DNA of 64,000 nt from positions 62,001-126,000 of the forward strand of contig JASLMK010000130.1 in the NCBI GenBank assembly GCA_030746555.1. Reading direction: 5' to 3'. Each line of letters starts with the position of its first letter. Positions within the stretch are counted from its first letter, which is position 1. The DNA is from Planctomycetota bacterium (GTDB lineage Bacteria > Planctomycetota > UBA1135 > GCA-002686595). This document shows positions 34,073 through 43,094 of the stretch, one piece after another. The translations under genes and the position numbers were made by a program. Under the pieces are notes generated by a model that saw only the letters and a program-made list of their open reading frames with translations, made no database searches and was not told the origin of the DNA.

Positions 34073-35932
34073 ATGATCTCCAGCCTCGCTCTCTCCCTGC
34101 TCCTGGCTACCTCGTCCGCCGCGCGTGCCGAACAGCCGAACATCCTGTGGCTGTCCTGCGAGGACATCGGGCCGGCCCTGGGCTGCTACGGCGATCCTCA
34201 CGCGATCACGCCCCACCTCGACGGCCTCGCCGCGGACGGCGTGCGCTACACGCGCGCCTTCACCATCGCCGGGGTCTGCGCGCCTTGCCGCTCGAGCATC
34301 ATCACCGGGGTCAGCCCGACCTCCCTCGGCACCCACCCGATGCGCTGCGAGGTCGCCCTGCCCGACCACGTGCGGCCGTTCCCCGCCCTCCTGCGCAAGG
34401 CGGGGTACTTCTGCACCAACAACTCCAAGACCGACTACCAGTTTCGCGCTCCCGCCGACACCTGGGACCGCAGCGGCAAGGGCGCCCACTGGCGCGCGCG
34501 CGAGCCCGGCCAGCCCTTCTTCGCCGTCTTCAACTTCACGGGCTGCCACGAGAGCAGCATCGCCGACGAAGCCAAGTACGCCCGCGTCACCGCCGACCTG
34601 GATCCGGCCGAGCGCCGTGATCCCCGGCGCATCACGCCGCCGCCCTACTACCCCGACACGCCGTTGGTGCGCGAGGACCTGCGGCGCTACCACGAGCTGA
34701 TCACCGCCATGGACCGCTGGGTCGGGCGGCGCCTAGCGGAGCTGGAGGCCGGCGGCGCCGCCGAGAACACGATCGTGTTCTTCTGGTCCGACCACGGGGC
34801 GGGGCTGCCGCGCGCCAAGCGGTGGGTGTACGACTCGGGCACCCGCGTACCCCTGATCGTGCGTATCCCCAAGGGCCTGCGGGAGGCCTTCGGCGGCGCG
34901 CCCGGCACCCTCGCCGACGAGCTCGTGAGCTCGGTGGACCTCGCCCCCACGGTCCTGCGCCTGGCCGGGGTCCCGCTCCCCGCGCACCTCCAGGGGCGGG
35001 CGTTCCTCGGGGACGAGCTCTCGCCGCCGCGCGAGTTCGTGTTCGGCGTGCGCGATCGCATGGACGAGCGCAACGACGTGGTGCGCAGCGTGCGCGGCCC
35101 GCGCTTTCGCTACGTTCGCCACTTCGAGCCCTGGAAGCCCTTCGCCCAGTACCTCAACACGGCCGAGAAGGGCGCGACGATGGGCGAGCTGCGGCGCCTG
35201 CACGCCGCCGGGAAGCTGCCCCCCGCCGCGGCGCGGTTCATGGCGCCCGGCAAGCCCCGCGAGGAGCTCTACGACCTTGCCGCCGACCCGTACGAGGTGG
35301 ACGACCTCGCCACAGCGCCCGAGCACGTCGAGCGGTTGGCGGTGATGCGCACGGCCCTCGTCGACTGGATGATCGAGCGCCGCGACCTCGGGTTGATCCC
35401 CGAGTCCGATCTGTACGAGCGCGGGCGCGCGGTCGGCTCGCGCTGGGACGTCCTGCGCGGCGTGGGGGGCGAGGCCCTCTGCCGGCGGCTCATCGCGGCC
35501 GCCACCCTGGCCGCCGAGTCAGGTGCACCGGCGCGCGAAGCCCAGACAGCCCTGCTCGGCGAGGAGGACGCGGCCCTGCGCTACTGGGGGGCGATCGGCT
35601 TGGGAAACCAGGCGCGGCTGGGCGAGGCCGCCACCGAGTTGGCCGCGCTCCTGGACGATCCCGCGGCCTGCGTGCGCATCGCCGCCGCCCGGGCCTTGGC
35701 GCGCTCGCAGAGGGTGGAGCGCGCCCTGTCGGTGCTCGTCGCCGAGCTCTCCGGCCCCAACCCCTGGGCGCGCCTCGAAGCCGTCGGGGTCCTCGACGAC
35801 CTCGACGAGGCCGCCCGCGGCACTCTCCCCGCCCTCGAGGCCGCCCTGCTCGATCAGCCCAACAAGTACATCGTGCGCGTCGCCAACCGGGCGCGCAACG
35901 AGCTCTTGGGCACCGGGCACGAGGTGCCCTGA
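34073..35932 (+). CDS. Exported sulfatase with C-terminal HEAT-like repeats
   Basis: 619 residues. ATG 34073 gives a signal peptide (ISSLALSLLLATSSAARA); GTG 34061 is an alternative. The sulfatase domain (about 20-440) has NILWLSCEDIGP, the formylglycine site CAPCR (Cys69), and WSDHGAGLPRAKRWVYDSG. In the motif C-x-P-S-R the Ser is replaced by Cys (Cys72), a less common variant that maturases may still accept. The sequence is nearest to heparan N-sulfatase-like enzymes. Residues about 455-615 form HEAT/armadillo-type helices (REAQTALLGEEDAALRYWGAIGLG, ACVRIAAARALARSQ, WARLEAVGVLDDL). This fusion may help bind substrate or a partner. It ends 11 bases from the convergent glycan operon. Confidence 0.87.
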   Translation: MISSLALSLLLATSSAARAEQPNILWLSCEDIGPALGCYGDPHAITPHLDGLAADGVRYTRAFTIAGVCAPCRSSIITGVSPTSLGTHPMRCEVALPDHVRPFPALLRKAGYFCTNNSKTDYQFRAPADTWDRSGKGAHWRAREPGQPFFAVFNFTGCHESSIADEAKYARVTADLDPAERRDPRRITPPPYYPDTPLVREDLRRYHELITAMDRWVGRRLAELEAGGAAENTIVFFWSDHGAGLPRAKRWVYDSGTRVPLIVRIPKGLREAFGGAPGTLADELVSSVDLAPTVLRLAGVPLPAHLQGRAFLGDELSPPREFVFGVRDRMDERNDVVRSVRGPRFRYVRHFEPWKPFAQYLNTAEKGATMGELRRLHAAGKLPPAAARFMAPGKPREELYDLAADPYEVDDLATAPEHVERLAVMRTALVDWMIERRDLGLIPESDLYERGRAVGSRWDVLRGVGGEALCRRLIAAATLAAESGAPAREAQTALLGEEDAALRYWGAIGLGNQARLGEAATELAALLDDPAACVRIAAARALARSQRVERALSVLVAELSGPNPWARLEAVGVLDDLDEAARGTLPALEAALLDQPNKYIVRVANRARNELLGTGHEVP

Positions 35933-35942
35933 GCCGTCCGCC

Positions 35943-37778
35943 TCACTCCTCCATGAGCGCCGCGGCGCGCTCGCGCAGGCTCGCGTCGGGGCTGTCGCGC
36001 AGGATGCGCCGCAGATCCGCGCGCGCCTCCGTCTCTCGACCCAGGGCGCGATAGGCGCGGGCACGGCCGAAGACCGCCGAGCCCCGAGCCGGCGCCAGGG
36101 TCAGGGCCCGATGGAAGGCCTCGAGGGCCTCCGCCGGTCGATCGAGCTCGAGCAGACACCGCCCGCGGCCTTCGCGGGCGGAGGGATCCGCGGGCGCTAG
36201 GGCGATCACCCGCTCGTAGCCGGCGAGGGCCTCGCTCGCACGACCGGTCTCGCGCAAGAGGGCGGCGCGCAGGGCGTGGGCCAAGACGTCGTCGGGGCTC
36301 AACGCGATCGCCCGCTCCAGGTCGCCGAGCCGCACGTCCGGCGCCACGTCCCGCCGACCCAGCTCCACGAAGGCCCCGGCGATGTCGCGCAGCTCGACCG
36401 TCTCGCAGTTCACCCCGCTCGGCGCGGCCCCCGACGCCCGCTCGGCCCATACCTGCTCGATCAGCTCGATCGAGCGCTCGAAGCTGGTGCGCGCCTCGTC
36501 GCCACGCCCCTCGTAGAAGCGCGCCACGCCGAGCTCGTAGTGCGCGCGCATGTTCTGGGGGGCGACCTCGACGACCGAGGCCCACAGGGCCTCCACGCTC
36601 AGGTAGTCGCGGTTGCGCCGCACGGTGGTCCAACCCAGGAGCATGGCGGCGAGAGCCAGGGGCACGAAGCCGGGCACACCGGTGCGCGCGCAGAGTCCGC
36701 GAGTCGCCCCGACGGCCGCGGCCACCACCCCCGCCAGGGGCAGGTACATGCGGTACTCCACCATCAGGTCGTTGATCGGCACGAAGCTCGAGGAGGGCGC
36801 CAGCGTCAGGAGCACCCAAGCACCTGCGACCGTCAGCCAGGGAAGCCGGCGGCGGGCGGACACGCAGGCGATGGCTCCCAGGCCCAAGACCATCGCCGGC
36901 AGGCCGACCGCCGCGAGGCCGTAGGCCGCCGGGCGCTGGTAGTCGAAGCACAGCGGGTCGGGCCAGAGGGTCAGGCGCAGGTAGTCGAGCACGATGCCGG
37001 GCTGGCTGGCGGCGTAGCGCAACGGCCCCAGGGCGGCGTGCGAGGTTCCCAGGCGCGGCAGGACCAGGAGCGCCCCGGCCGCCATGCTCGCCGCCATCGC
37101 GCCGTAGAGCAGGCGCCGGCGTCGCAAGGCCGAGCGCACAGACGGCGCCAGCAGCAGGCCGTCTACCGCCAGCGTGGCCGGGAACACGGCGATCATCGTC
37201 TCCTTGGTCCCGCAGCCGGCGAAGAAGCACAGCAGCGCGAGGACGCGCCAGCGCGGCCGATCCTCCTCCTCCCAACGCGTGACCGAGTAGACGACTCCCA
37301 GGAAGAAGAGCGCCATCAGGGACTCGCCGCGCTGCCAGAGGTAGGTGACGGCCATGGTCGAGAGCGGATGGACGAGCCACAGGAGGGCCACGGCGAAGGC
37401 CGAACCATCGGCCCCCCCACCGTGGCGCGCGCCCAGGCGCGGCCCCCGCAGGAGGCGGCGCACGATCCCGAACAGCAGCAGGCCCGATGCGAGGTGGATC
37501 GCGATGTTCGTCGAGCGGTAGCCGCGCGGGTCGAGTCCGCCCAGGATGCGGTTGACGGCCAGGGTGGCGTTCAAGACGGGCCGCGTCCCCAGACGGCCCC
37601 CGGGAGGCCAGAGGCGTTCGAGGGACTCGTCCTCGACGATGAAGTAGCGGTCGTCGAACTGGAAGGGAGCCGGCAGGGAGTTCCAGTACACCGCCGCCCC
37701 CGCCAAGAGCAGCAGCAGAGCGAGCAGCCCGGTCCGCTGCCCGCGCTCGCCCGCGGTCGAATCGTCTGCGCCGCTCAT
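35943..37778 (-). CDS. TMTC-like GT-C membrane glycosyltransferase with C-terminal TPRs (copy 2)
   Basis: 611 residues. The N-terminal 430 residues hold about ten membrane segments. The first periplasmic loop has FDDRYFIVEDE, an acidic pair as in GT-C enzymes, and RPVLNATLAVNRILGGLDP closely follows the TMTC/ArnT pattern. FVPINDLMVEYRMYLPL precedes the last helices. The C-terminal third carries TPRs (AIALSPDDVLAHALRAALLRE, ALAGYERVIALAPADPSA, HRALTLAPARGSAVFGRARA). TMTC proteins use polyprenyl-phosphate sugars to glycosylate proteins on the outer face; that role is inferred here. It starts 2 bases after the stop of its tandem paralogue, so the two are coupled. The convergent sulfatase ends 11 bases away. 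Confidence 0.82.
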   Translation of the reverse strand: MSGADDSTAGERGQRTGLLALLLLLAGAAVYWNSLPAPFQFDDRYFIVEDESLERLWPPGGRLGTRPVLNATLAVNRILGGLDPRGYRSTNIAIHLASGLLLFGIVRRLLRGPRLGARHGGGADGSAFAVALLWLVHPLSTMAVTYLWQRGESLMALFFLGVVYSVTRWEEEDRPRWRVLALLCFFAGCGTKETMIAVFPATLAVDGLLLAPSVRSALRRRRLLYGAMAASMAAGALLVLPRLGTSHAALGPLRYAASQPGIVLDYLRLTLWPDPLCFDYQRPAAYGLAAVGLPAMVLGLGAIACVSARRRLPWLTVAGAWVLLTLAPSSSFVPINDLMVEYRMYLPLAGVVAAAVGATRGLCARTGVPGFVPLALAAMLLGWTTVRRNRDYLSVEALWASVVEVAPQNMRAHYELGVARFYEGRGDEARTSFERSIELIEQVWAERASGAAPSGVNCETVELRDIAGAFVELGRRDVAPDVRLGDLERAIALSPDDVLAHALRAALLRETGRASEALAGYERVIALAPADPSAREGRGRCLLELDRPAEALEAFHRALTLAPARGSAVFGRARAYRALGRETEARADLRRILRDSPDASLRERAAALMEE

Positions 37779-37780
37779 GC

Positions 37781-39625
37781 TCAACGCCCCAGCAGGCGCC
37801 GCGCCTGGGCACGCAGGCTCTCGTTGTGCGTCGTGCGCAGGAGGGCCTCCAGATCCTGGCGCGCCTCCTCCTCGAGGTCCATGGCCAGGTGCGCCCGGCC
37901 CCGGCCGTAGAGGGCGACGTCGAACCCCGGCTCGAGGGCCAGGGCGCGGTCGAAGGCCGCGCGCGCCTCCCCCGCGCGGCCGAGCTCCAGGAGCGCGAGG
38001 CCGCGGTTGGAGCGGGAGCGGGAATCGCCCCCTCCGAGCTCGATGCTGCGATCCAGACAGGCCAGGGAGCGCGCGACCTCTCCGTGGGCCCGCAGGCTGA
38101 CGCCCAGGTGCATCCAGGCGGCGGCCGAGTCGGGATCGAGCTCCACCGCGTGCTCGAAGGCGTGCAGCCCCGCCGCCGGGTCGGGGGCCAGGCGGCCGAG
38201 CCGGAAGAACGCCTCGCCCAGGGTGCGCGGCGGCAGGGCCGCACAGTTCACCCCCCGCCCGGGGGAGCCGGCCTCGACCTCCGCCCGGTGCGAGTTCCCC
38301 AGCCTCAGGGCGGTCTCGAGCGCCTCCGAAGCGCCCGCCCGATCGCCCTCGCGCAAGGCGATCACGCCCAGCATGTAGTGGGCCCGGTGGTTCTGGGGCG
38401 CGACCTCGACGACCGTGCGCCACAGCCTCCCCTCGCTCGCGTAGTCCAGGTTGCGCCGCGCCGTACCCCAGCCCGACGCCAGGGCGACGGCGCCGAGCAG
38501 GACCGGCGGGGGGAGGAACGCCCAGCGACAGAAGGCGCGCCCCGCCCCCACGGCGAGGGCCGCCAATGCGGCCAGGGGCAGGTACATGCGGTACTCGACC
38601 ATCAGGTCGTTGATGGGCACGAAGCTCGACGTCGGCGCCAGGATCAGGACCACCGTCACGCCGCACAACCCGATCCACGAGCCCCGCGCCAGCCCGCGCA
38701 CGCAGGCGAGCACCAGGAGGGCCACGGCGATCGTGGGGAGCGCGACCTCCCACGGCCCGTAGGCCGCGGGCCGCTGGTAGTCGAAGCACAACGGGTCGGG
38801 CCAACAGGCCAGGCGCAGGTACTCCAGCACGACGCCAGGCTGGCTCGCGGCGTAGCGCAGGGGCCCGATCGCGTCGTAGGAGGTGTCCATGCCGGGGACC
38901 ACGACGGCCGCCCCGGCGACCAGGGCGGCCGCCATCGCCCCGTACAGCCAACGCCTGCGAGCGAGGGCGGCGCGCACCGAGGGTGCGATGAGCGTCCCGT
39001 CGAACAGGACGGCGACCGGCAGGACCGTCACCATCGTCTCCTTGGTGCCCAGCCCCGCGAAGAACGCGGCCAGGGCCGCGGCGGACCACGCCCGGCGCCT
39101 CCCGCCCTGGGCGGCGCGCACGATCGAGTACAGGACGGCCAGGAAGAACAACCCCATCAGCGACTCGCCGCGCTGCCAGACGTAGGTCACCGCCATGGTC
39201 GCGAGCGGATGGAGGAGCCAGAGCAGGGCGACCGCGAAGGCGATGGGAGCCGCGTCGGTCCCCAAGCGCTCTCCCAGGCGCGGCCCGCTCAAGGTCCGCC
39301 GCAACAGGCCGAACAGCAGCAACGCGGCGCACAGGTGGATCGCGACGTTGGTGGCGTGGAACCAGCGCGGATCGAGCCCGCCGAGGATGCGGTTGGCCGC
39401 CAGGGTGGCGATCAGCACCGGTCGCTGGGCGTGACGGCCCCCCGGAGGCCAGAGCCGCTCGAGAGTGTCGTCCTCGACGATGAAGTAGCGGTCGTCGAAC
39501 ACGAAGGCCGCCGGGATGGCGGTCCAATAGGCCGCGGCCCCGGCCAGGACCAAGAGCAGACCGAACACCCGCGTCGAGGGACGCCGCGTGCCGGGCTCGG
39601 GGGCGGTCTCGCTGGCGGACGTCAT
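37781..39625 (-). CDS. TMTC-like GT-C membrane glycosyltransferase with C-terminal TPRs (copy 1)
   Basis: 614 residues, colinear with the downstream paralogue across its full length. Shared blocks include FDDRYFIVED, RLWPPGGR, NRILGGLDPR, TYVWQRGESLM, GPLRYAASQPGVVLEYLRL, PDPLCFDYQRPAAYG and FVPINDLMVEYRMYLPL. About ten membrane helices precede TPRs (HAFEHAVELDPDSAAAWMHLG, AFDRALALEPGFDVALYGRG). The pair clearly arose by tandem duplication. ATG 39625 overlaps the stop of the GT2 gene (ATGA). It probably acts on a glycan or glycoprotein at the membrane together with the upstream GT2. Confidence 0.83.
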   Translation of the reverse strand: MTSASETAPEPGTRRPSTRVFGLLLVLAGAAAYWTAIPAAFVFDDRYFIVEDDTLERLWPPGGRHAQRPVLIATLAANRILGGLDPRWFHATNVAIHLCAALLLFGLLRRTLSGPRLGERLGTDAAPIAFAVALLWLLHPLATMAVTYVWQRGESLMGLFFLAVLYSIVRAAQGGRRRAWSAAALAAFFAGLGTKETMVTVLPVAVLFDGTLIAPSVRAALARRRWLYGAMAAALVAGAAVVVPGMDTSYDAIGPLRYAASQPGVVLEYLRLACWPDPLCFDYQRPAAYGPWEVALPTIAVALLVLACVRGLARGSWIGLCGVTVVLILAPTSSFVPINDLMVEYRMYLPLAALAALAVGAGRAFCRWAFLPPPVLLGAVALASGWGTARRNLDYASEGRLWRTVVEVAPQNHRAHYMLGVIALREGDRAGASEALETALRLGNSHRAEVEAGSPGRGVNCAALPPRTLGEAFFRLGRLAPDPAAGLHAFEHAVELDPDSAAAWMHLGVSLRAHGEVARSLACLDRSIELGGGDSRSRSNRGLALLELGRAGEARAAFDRALALEPGFDVALYGRGRAHLAMDLEEEARQDLEALLRTTHNESLRAQARRLLGR

Positions 39626-40647
39626 GAGGTCGGCGGGCGCCGCTCAGCCGCACCCCCACCCGCCGAGCCTCCGGCGAAACGGGCGACGAACCAGGCCGCG
39701 CACGAGTACAGGTAGTAGACCTGATGGAACAGGATCCCGACCACGGCCAATCGGGGGCCGCCGCCGCGGAGCAGCGTCCCGGCCAGGGGAAGGTTGGCGA
39801 GGAAGGCGGCCGCGCCCAGGGGCAGGAACACTGGCACGTCCGTCGCACCGCTGATGGCGAGGGGGATGCTCGCGGCCCAGGCGAGGGCGAGCAGGGCGCG
39901 CGCGCGTTCGGTCGCGCCCACGTTCAGGTCTCCGAAGGCCCCGGGGTGTTCGCGCATCATGCGCGCCCAGGGCAAGGCGCGTTGGAAGACATCGGTGCGC
40001 ACCACCGAGCTCCAGGTCCAGACCTTGCGGTGGCAGCCGAGGAGGGTCGGGTCGCGCCGGATCAGCCCCCCCGCCGCCCGCAGGCGCCGGCCGAGGTCGA
40101 TGTCCTCGACGCTGGGCTCGGCGAAGCGCGTGCCGTCGAACCCGCCGACCTGGTCGAAGGCGCTGCGACGCACCGCTCCCAGGCCCGCCCAGAACGTCGC
40201 CGCGTCCGCGCTCGGAATCCGGTGGACGTGGTGGTGGCGCAGGTTCATGTATCGGCTGGCGAGGTTGCGGGCGGCCGGAGAGTCGTCGTAGGACCCGTAG
40301 AGCGCCGCCGGACCGTCCTCGGTGAAGGTCCGGGCCACCCGCTCGACGGCGTCGGCGTGGACGACCACGTCCGCGTCCACGAACAGGAGCACCTCTCCCC
40401 CGGCGGCCGCCGCGCCGAGGTTGCGGGCCGCGGCCGGGCCGACGGGCCGCTCGGCGCTGCGCAGCACGCGCGCGCCCAGGTCCGCGGCGGCCTCGCCGGT
40501 CCCGTCGGTGGAGCCGTCGTCCACGACGATCACCTCCTCCAGCAGGCCCCGACCGGCCTCGATCAGGGCGGGGAGGCAGTGCCCCAGATGGGTTCGGGCG
40601 TCGTGTGCGGGCACGACCGCCGTGATCGTGGGCAGCGCCTCCGCCAT
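39622..40647 (-). CDS. Family 2 glycosyltransferase with C-terminal membrane segments
   Basis: 341 residues. The GT-A fold is clear: ITAVVPAHDARTHL, VIVVDDGSTDGTG (nucleotide-sugar binding Asp pair), AAARNLGAAAAGGEVLLFVDADVVV (DAD metal motif) and the acceptor/base region EPSVEDIDLGRRLRAAG (ED). The last 90 residues contain two or three hydrophobic segments, so the enzyme is membrane-anchored with a cytoplasmic catalytic domain. It may transfer sugar to a lipid carrier used by the TMTC-like enzymes downstream (inference). It is translationally coupled to them and lies 7 bases from the end of the upstream small membrane gene. Confidence 0.87.
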   Translation of the reverse strand: MAEALPTITAVVPAHDARTHLGHCLPALIEAGRGLLEEVIVVDDGSTDGTGEAAADLGARVLRSAERPVGPAAARNLGAAAAGGEVLLFVDADVVVHADAVERVARTFTEDGPAALYGSYDDSPAARNLASRYMNLRHHHVHRIPSADAATFWAGLGAVRRSAFDQVGGFDGTRFAEPSVEDIDLGRRLRAAGGLIRRDPTLLGCHRKVWTWSSVVRTDVFQRALPWARMMREHPGAFGDLNVGATERARALLALAWAASIPLAISGATDVPVFLPLGAAAFLANLPLAGTLLRGGGPRLAVVGILFHQVYYLYSCAAWFVARFAGGSAGGGAAERRPPTS

Positions 40648-40654
40648 CGCCGCG

Positions 40655-40987
40655 TCAGTCCCCGCCGTTCGAGCGCGAGTCGGGGCCCAGGCGGTTGTAG
40701 AGGTGGGCCAGGCTGAACCCGAGGATGCCCCCGAAGAGGAATCCGTAGAACCCGCCCAGGAGGCTGCCGCCCCAGGTCACGGTGTAGCCGGGGAAGTAGT
40801 TCGAAAGGAGCCCCAGGTGGGCGCCGACGTTCTCCCCGCCGCGCACGACGAGCCAGGCGGTCATGACGAAGAGCACGGTCCCGCAGGCGCTGCCCATGAC
40901 CAGGGCCATGACCCGCGCCCGCAGACGCACGACGGCCTCCCTGATCAGGCGCTGCTCGGCCTCGCGGACCGCCTCTTCCTCGCTCAA
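40655..40987 (-). CDS. Small two-helix membrane protein, related to the tail of the adjacent flavoprotein
   Basis: 110 residues from TTG 40987. The TTG overlaps the flavoprotein stop (TTGA) and AAGGAG lies about 7 bases upstream, fixing the start; the longer ORF to 41095 runs inside the flavoprotein gene. A charged N-terminal helix (SEEEAVREAEQRLIREAVVRL) is followed by a membrane helix (MALVMGSACGTVLFVMTAWLVV) and a second one (GGFYGFLFGGILGFSLAHL). The linker GLLSNYFPGYTVTWGG closely matches SLLGNYFLGYSASWGG in the C-terminal tail of the preceding flavoprotein. I do not recognise the family. The two probably associate in the membrane or act as one unit (inference). Confidence 0.72.
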   Translation of the reverse strand: MSEEEAVREAEQRLIREAVVRLRARVMALVMGSACGTVLFVMTAWLVVRGGENVGAHLGLLSNYFPGYTVTWGGSLLGGFYGFLFGGILGFSLAHLYNRLGPDSRSNGGD

Positions 40988-42885
40988 GCGTGCTCTCCTT
41001 CGAGGACTCCCAGGGCGCTCCGCCGCTCGATGCGGCGCAGGAGCCTGCGCAGTTCCGCGGCGGTCAGGCGGTTGATCACCTGCGCCAGGAGCCACCCGCC
41101 GACGAAGCCGCCGACGGCGGCCTCCGCCAGGCCGACGAACGCTCCGCCCCAGGAGGCGCTGTAGCCGAGGAAGTAGTTACCGAGCAGGGACAGGTTCGGC
41201 CCGACGGGCTGGCCCTGTGGCGTGAAGACCACGATCAGGGCCGTCGCCAGCCACAGGACCGCGCCGGCGATGATGCCGAGGGCGCCGCCGAGGGCGAGGG
41301 GGTCGTAGCGGCCGAAGGCCCGAGCGAGCTGGCGCTCGAGGGACAAGGCGCCGACGCGGCGCGGCACGAGGCGCTCTCCCGCGGCGGCCTCGGCAGCGGG
41401 TCGCTGGGCGGGTTCGCGCAACTGCTCGTGGTAGTCGCGCTCCACGTTCACCGCCCAGATGTCGTGCTCCGCTCCGACGACGTTGCGCGCGGCGAGGACT
41501 CCCGTCATCATCGCGTGGTCCTGGTTGTTGTAGCGATGCTGGCCGTTGCGCCCGATCTGCTGCAGGTTCTCGAAGTCGTACATCCACGTACACAGAGTGC
41601 GCAAGGCGCTCTTGTACGCACCGTCATACACGGGGTAGGCCTTCTTCATCCGCAGGACGGTACCGTCGGTGATCTCCCCCTCCGATGCCAGCCCCAGCTC
41701 GACGATCTCTCGCCGGCCCAGGGCCACCAACTCCTCGTCGGGCGCCGTCCACAGCTCGTCCCCCTCCTGCACGAAGTACTCCAGGCCCAGGGCGGTCCGT
41801 GTGTCGTCCGCCACCATGTCCGGGCTCCAGTTCTTGTAGTTCTGGATGCGACCGACGCGCACGGTCGGGGAGTGGATGTAGATCCAGTTGTCCGTGAAGA
41901 GCTCGTCGCGGTCGACGATCAGCGCCACGGTGATGAAGTCGCGGTAGCGCAGGGTGCGCGCGGCCTTGCGGACTTCTTCGGGGGGAGGCGGGTCCAACTT
42001 CAAGGCCAACTCACCGATCGGCATCGATGAGAGGAACTGCTCGCCGCTGACGGTCTCCTCTGTGCCGTCGGGGCGGCGCACGACGACGTCCACGATGCGG
42101 CCTTCACGGTGATGAAGGCGCACTACCGGCGATTCCAGCCGCACGTCGCCGCCGGCCTTTTCGACCAGGGAGGCGCAGCGGGTCCACATCTGCCCGGGCC
42201 CGTGCCGTGGGTAGAGGAACTCCTCGATCAGGCTGGTCACGACCTCGCCGTCCTTGCTGCGCGCAGCGCCCAGCAGGGCGTTGCGCAGGGCGACGACCAG
42301 GTCGAGGTCCTTGATGCGCTGAGAGGCCCACTCCGCGCCAATCTCCGAGCACGGAATGCCCCAGACCTTCTCGGTGTAGGTCTTGAAGAAGACCTCGAAC
42401 AGACGCTTGCCGAAGCGATTGCGAACCCAATGCTCGAAGGTGCTCTCCCTGCGAAACGGGAGGACGAGGGCCCGCAGGTAGCTCAGCACCACGAAGACGG
42501 ACTCCACCACCCCTAGGCCGCGCAGGGCGTTCAACGGCTTGAGGGGGTAGTCGAAGAGCTTGCCGCGGTAGTGGATGCGCGAGAGGCGCGGCCGGACGAG
42601 GAGCTCGTCGCCGAGGATCTCCCGCCACAACTCCTCTACGTAGGAGACCTTGGTGAAGAAGCGGTGGCCGCCGACGTCGAAGCGGTAGCCCTTGTACTCG
42701 CAGGTGCGCGCCAGCCCGCCGACGATGTCATCGGCTTCCAAGACCACCGCTCGGCGGCCGAGCTTGGAGAGCTCGTAGGCCGCCGTGAGGCCCGCCGGCC
42801 CCGCGCCGATGACGACGCACGGCTCGGAGTCTTCTGGCCGATCGCTGGGACCCTCTGCGGCTCCCTTTCGTTGGTTGTTCGGCAT
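40984..42885 (-). CDS. UDP-galactopyranose mutase-like FAD oxidoreductase with C-terminal membrane tail
   Basis: 633 residues. The N terminus has the FAD motif VVIGAGPAGLTAAYELSKLG and VVLEADDIVGGLARTCEYKGYRFDVGGHRFF, typical of UDP-galactopyranose mutase/protoporphyrinogen-oxidase-like enzymes in glycan loci. The segment FKTYTEKVWGIPCSEIGAEWASQRI and a late RNGQHRYNNQDHAM match this subfamily. Residues about 530-633 form an added tail with two membrane helices, homologous to the next small gene. The usual role is isomerising a nucleotide-linked sugar or oxidising a glycan precursor; the exact reaction is not clear. ATG 42885 is chosen over an upstream ORF extension. TAGGAT (42930-42935) lies 44 bases upstream. 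Confidence 0.82.
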   Translation of the reverse strand: MPNNQRKGAAEGPSDRPEDSEPCVVIGAGPAGLTAAYELSKLGRRAVVLEADDIVGGLARTCEYKGYRFDVGGHRFFTKVSYVEELWREILGDELLVRPRLSRIHYRGKLFDYPLKPLNALRGLGVVESVFVVLSYLRALVLPFRRESTFEHWVRNRFGKRLFEVFFKTYTEKVWGIPCSEIGAEWASQRIKDLDLVVALRNALLGAARSKDGEVVTSLIEEFLYPRHGPGQMWTRCASLVEKAGGDVRLESPVVRLHHREGRIVDVVVRRPDGTEETVSGEQFLSSMPIGELALKLDPPPPEEVRKAARTLRYRDFITVALIVDRDELFTDNWIYIHSPTVRVGRIQNYKNWSPDMVADDTRTALGLEYFVQEGDELWTAPDEELVALGRREIVELGLASEGEITDGTVLRMKKAYPVYDGAYKSALRTLCTWMYDFENLQQIGRNGQHRYNNQDHAMMTGVLAARNVVGAEHDIWAVNVERDYHEQLREPAQRPAAEAAAGERLVPRRVGALSLERQLARAFGRYDPLALGGALGIIAGAVLWLATALIVVFTPQGQPVGPNLSLLGNYFLGYSASWGGAFVGLAEAAVGGFVGGWLLAQVINRLTAAELRRLLRRIERRSALGVLEGEHA

Positions 42886-42929
42886 CTCGGTCGCAGGGGA
42901 TGGGGACCGACGGACCAAGGCCCGAGTAC

Positions 42930-42935
42930 ATCCTA
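42930..42935 (-). promoter_or_regulatory. TAGGAT -10-like hexamer for the flavoprotein operon
   Basis: On the minus strand the hexamer lies 44 bases before ATG 42885, in the divergent gap between the flavoprotein operon and the ABC exporter genes. A plus-strand TAGAAT at 42991-42996 in the same gap could start the exporter transcript with a leader of about 90 bases. The gap holds no other recognised element. Confidence 0.35.
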
Positions 42936-43094
42936 CCCCCGACGAGCTACGCGGGCGGAATAAGAGGAGGCCTCGAGTTCGGCAGCGTTCTAGAATGGGA
43001 ATGAAGACCTCGACGATGGTCGGGGCCGGACTCGGTCCGCTGCCGCTCCGCCGGCCCGACAGTCCGGGCATGCGAGCTCCCCCTCCCATCCCGG

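Noticed and set aside
35943-39848. 1301-codon minus-strand frame read as one protein
   Set aside because: The upstream part is out of frame with the TMTC-like copy 1 gene. The real gene starts at 37778 and copy 1 occupies another frame.
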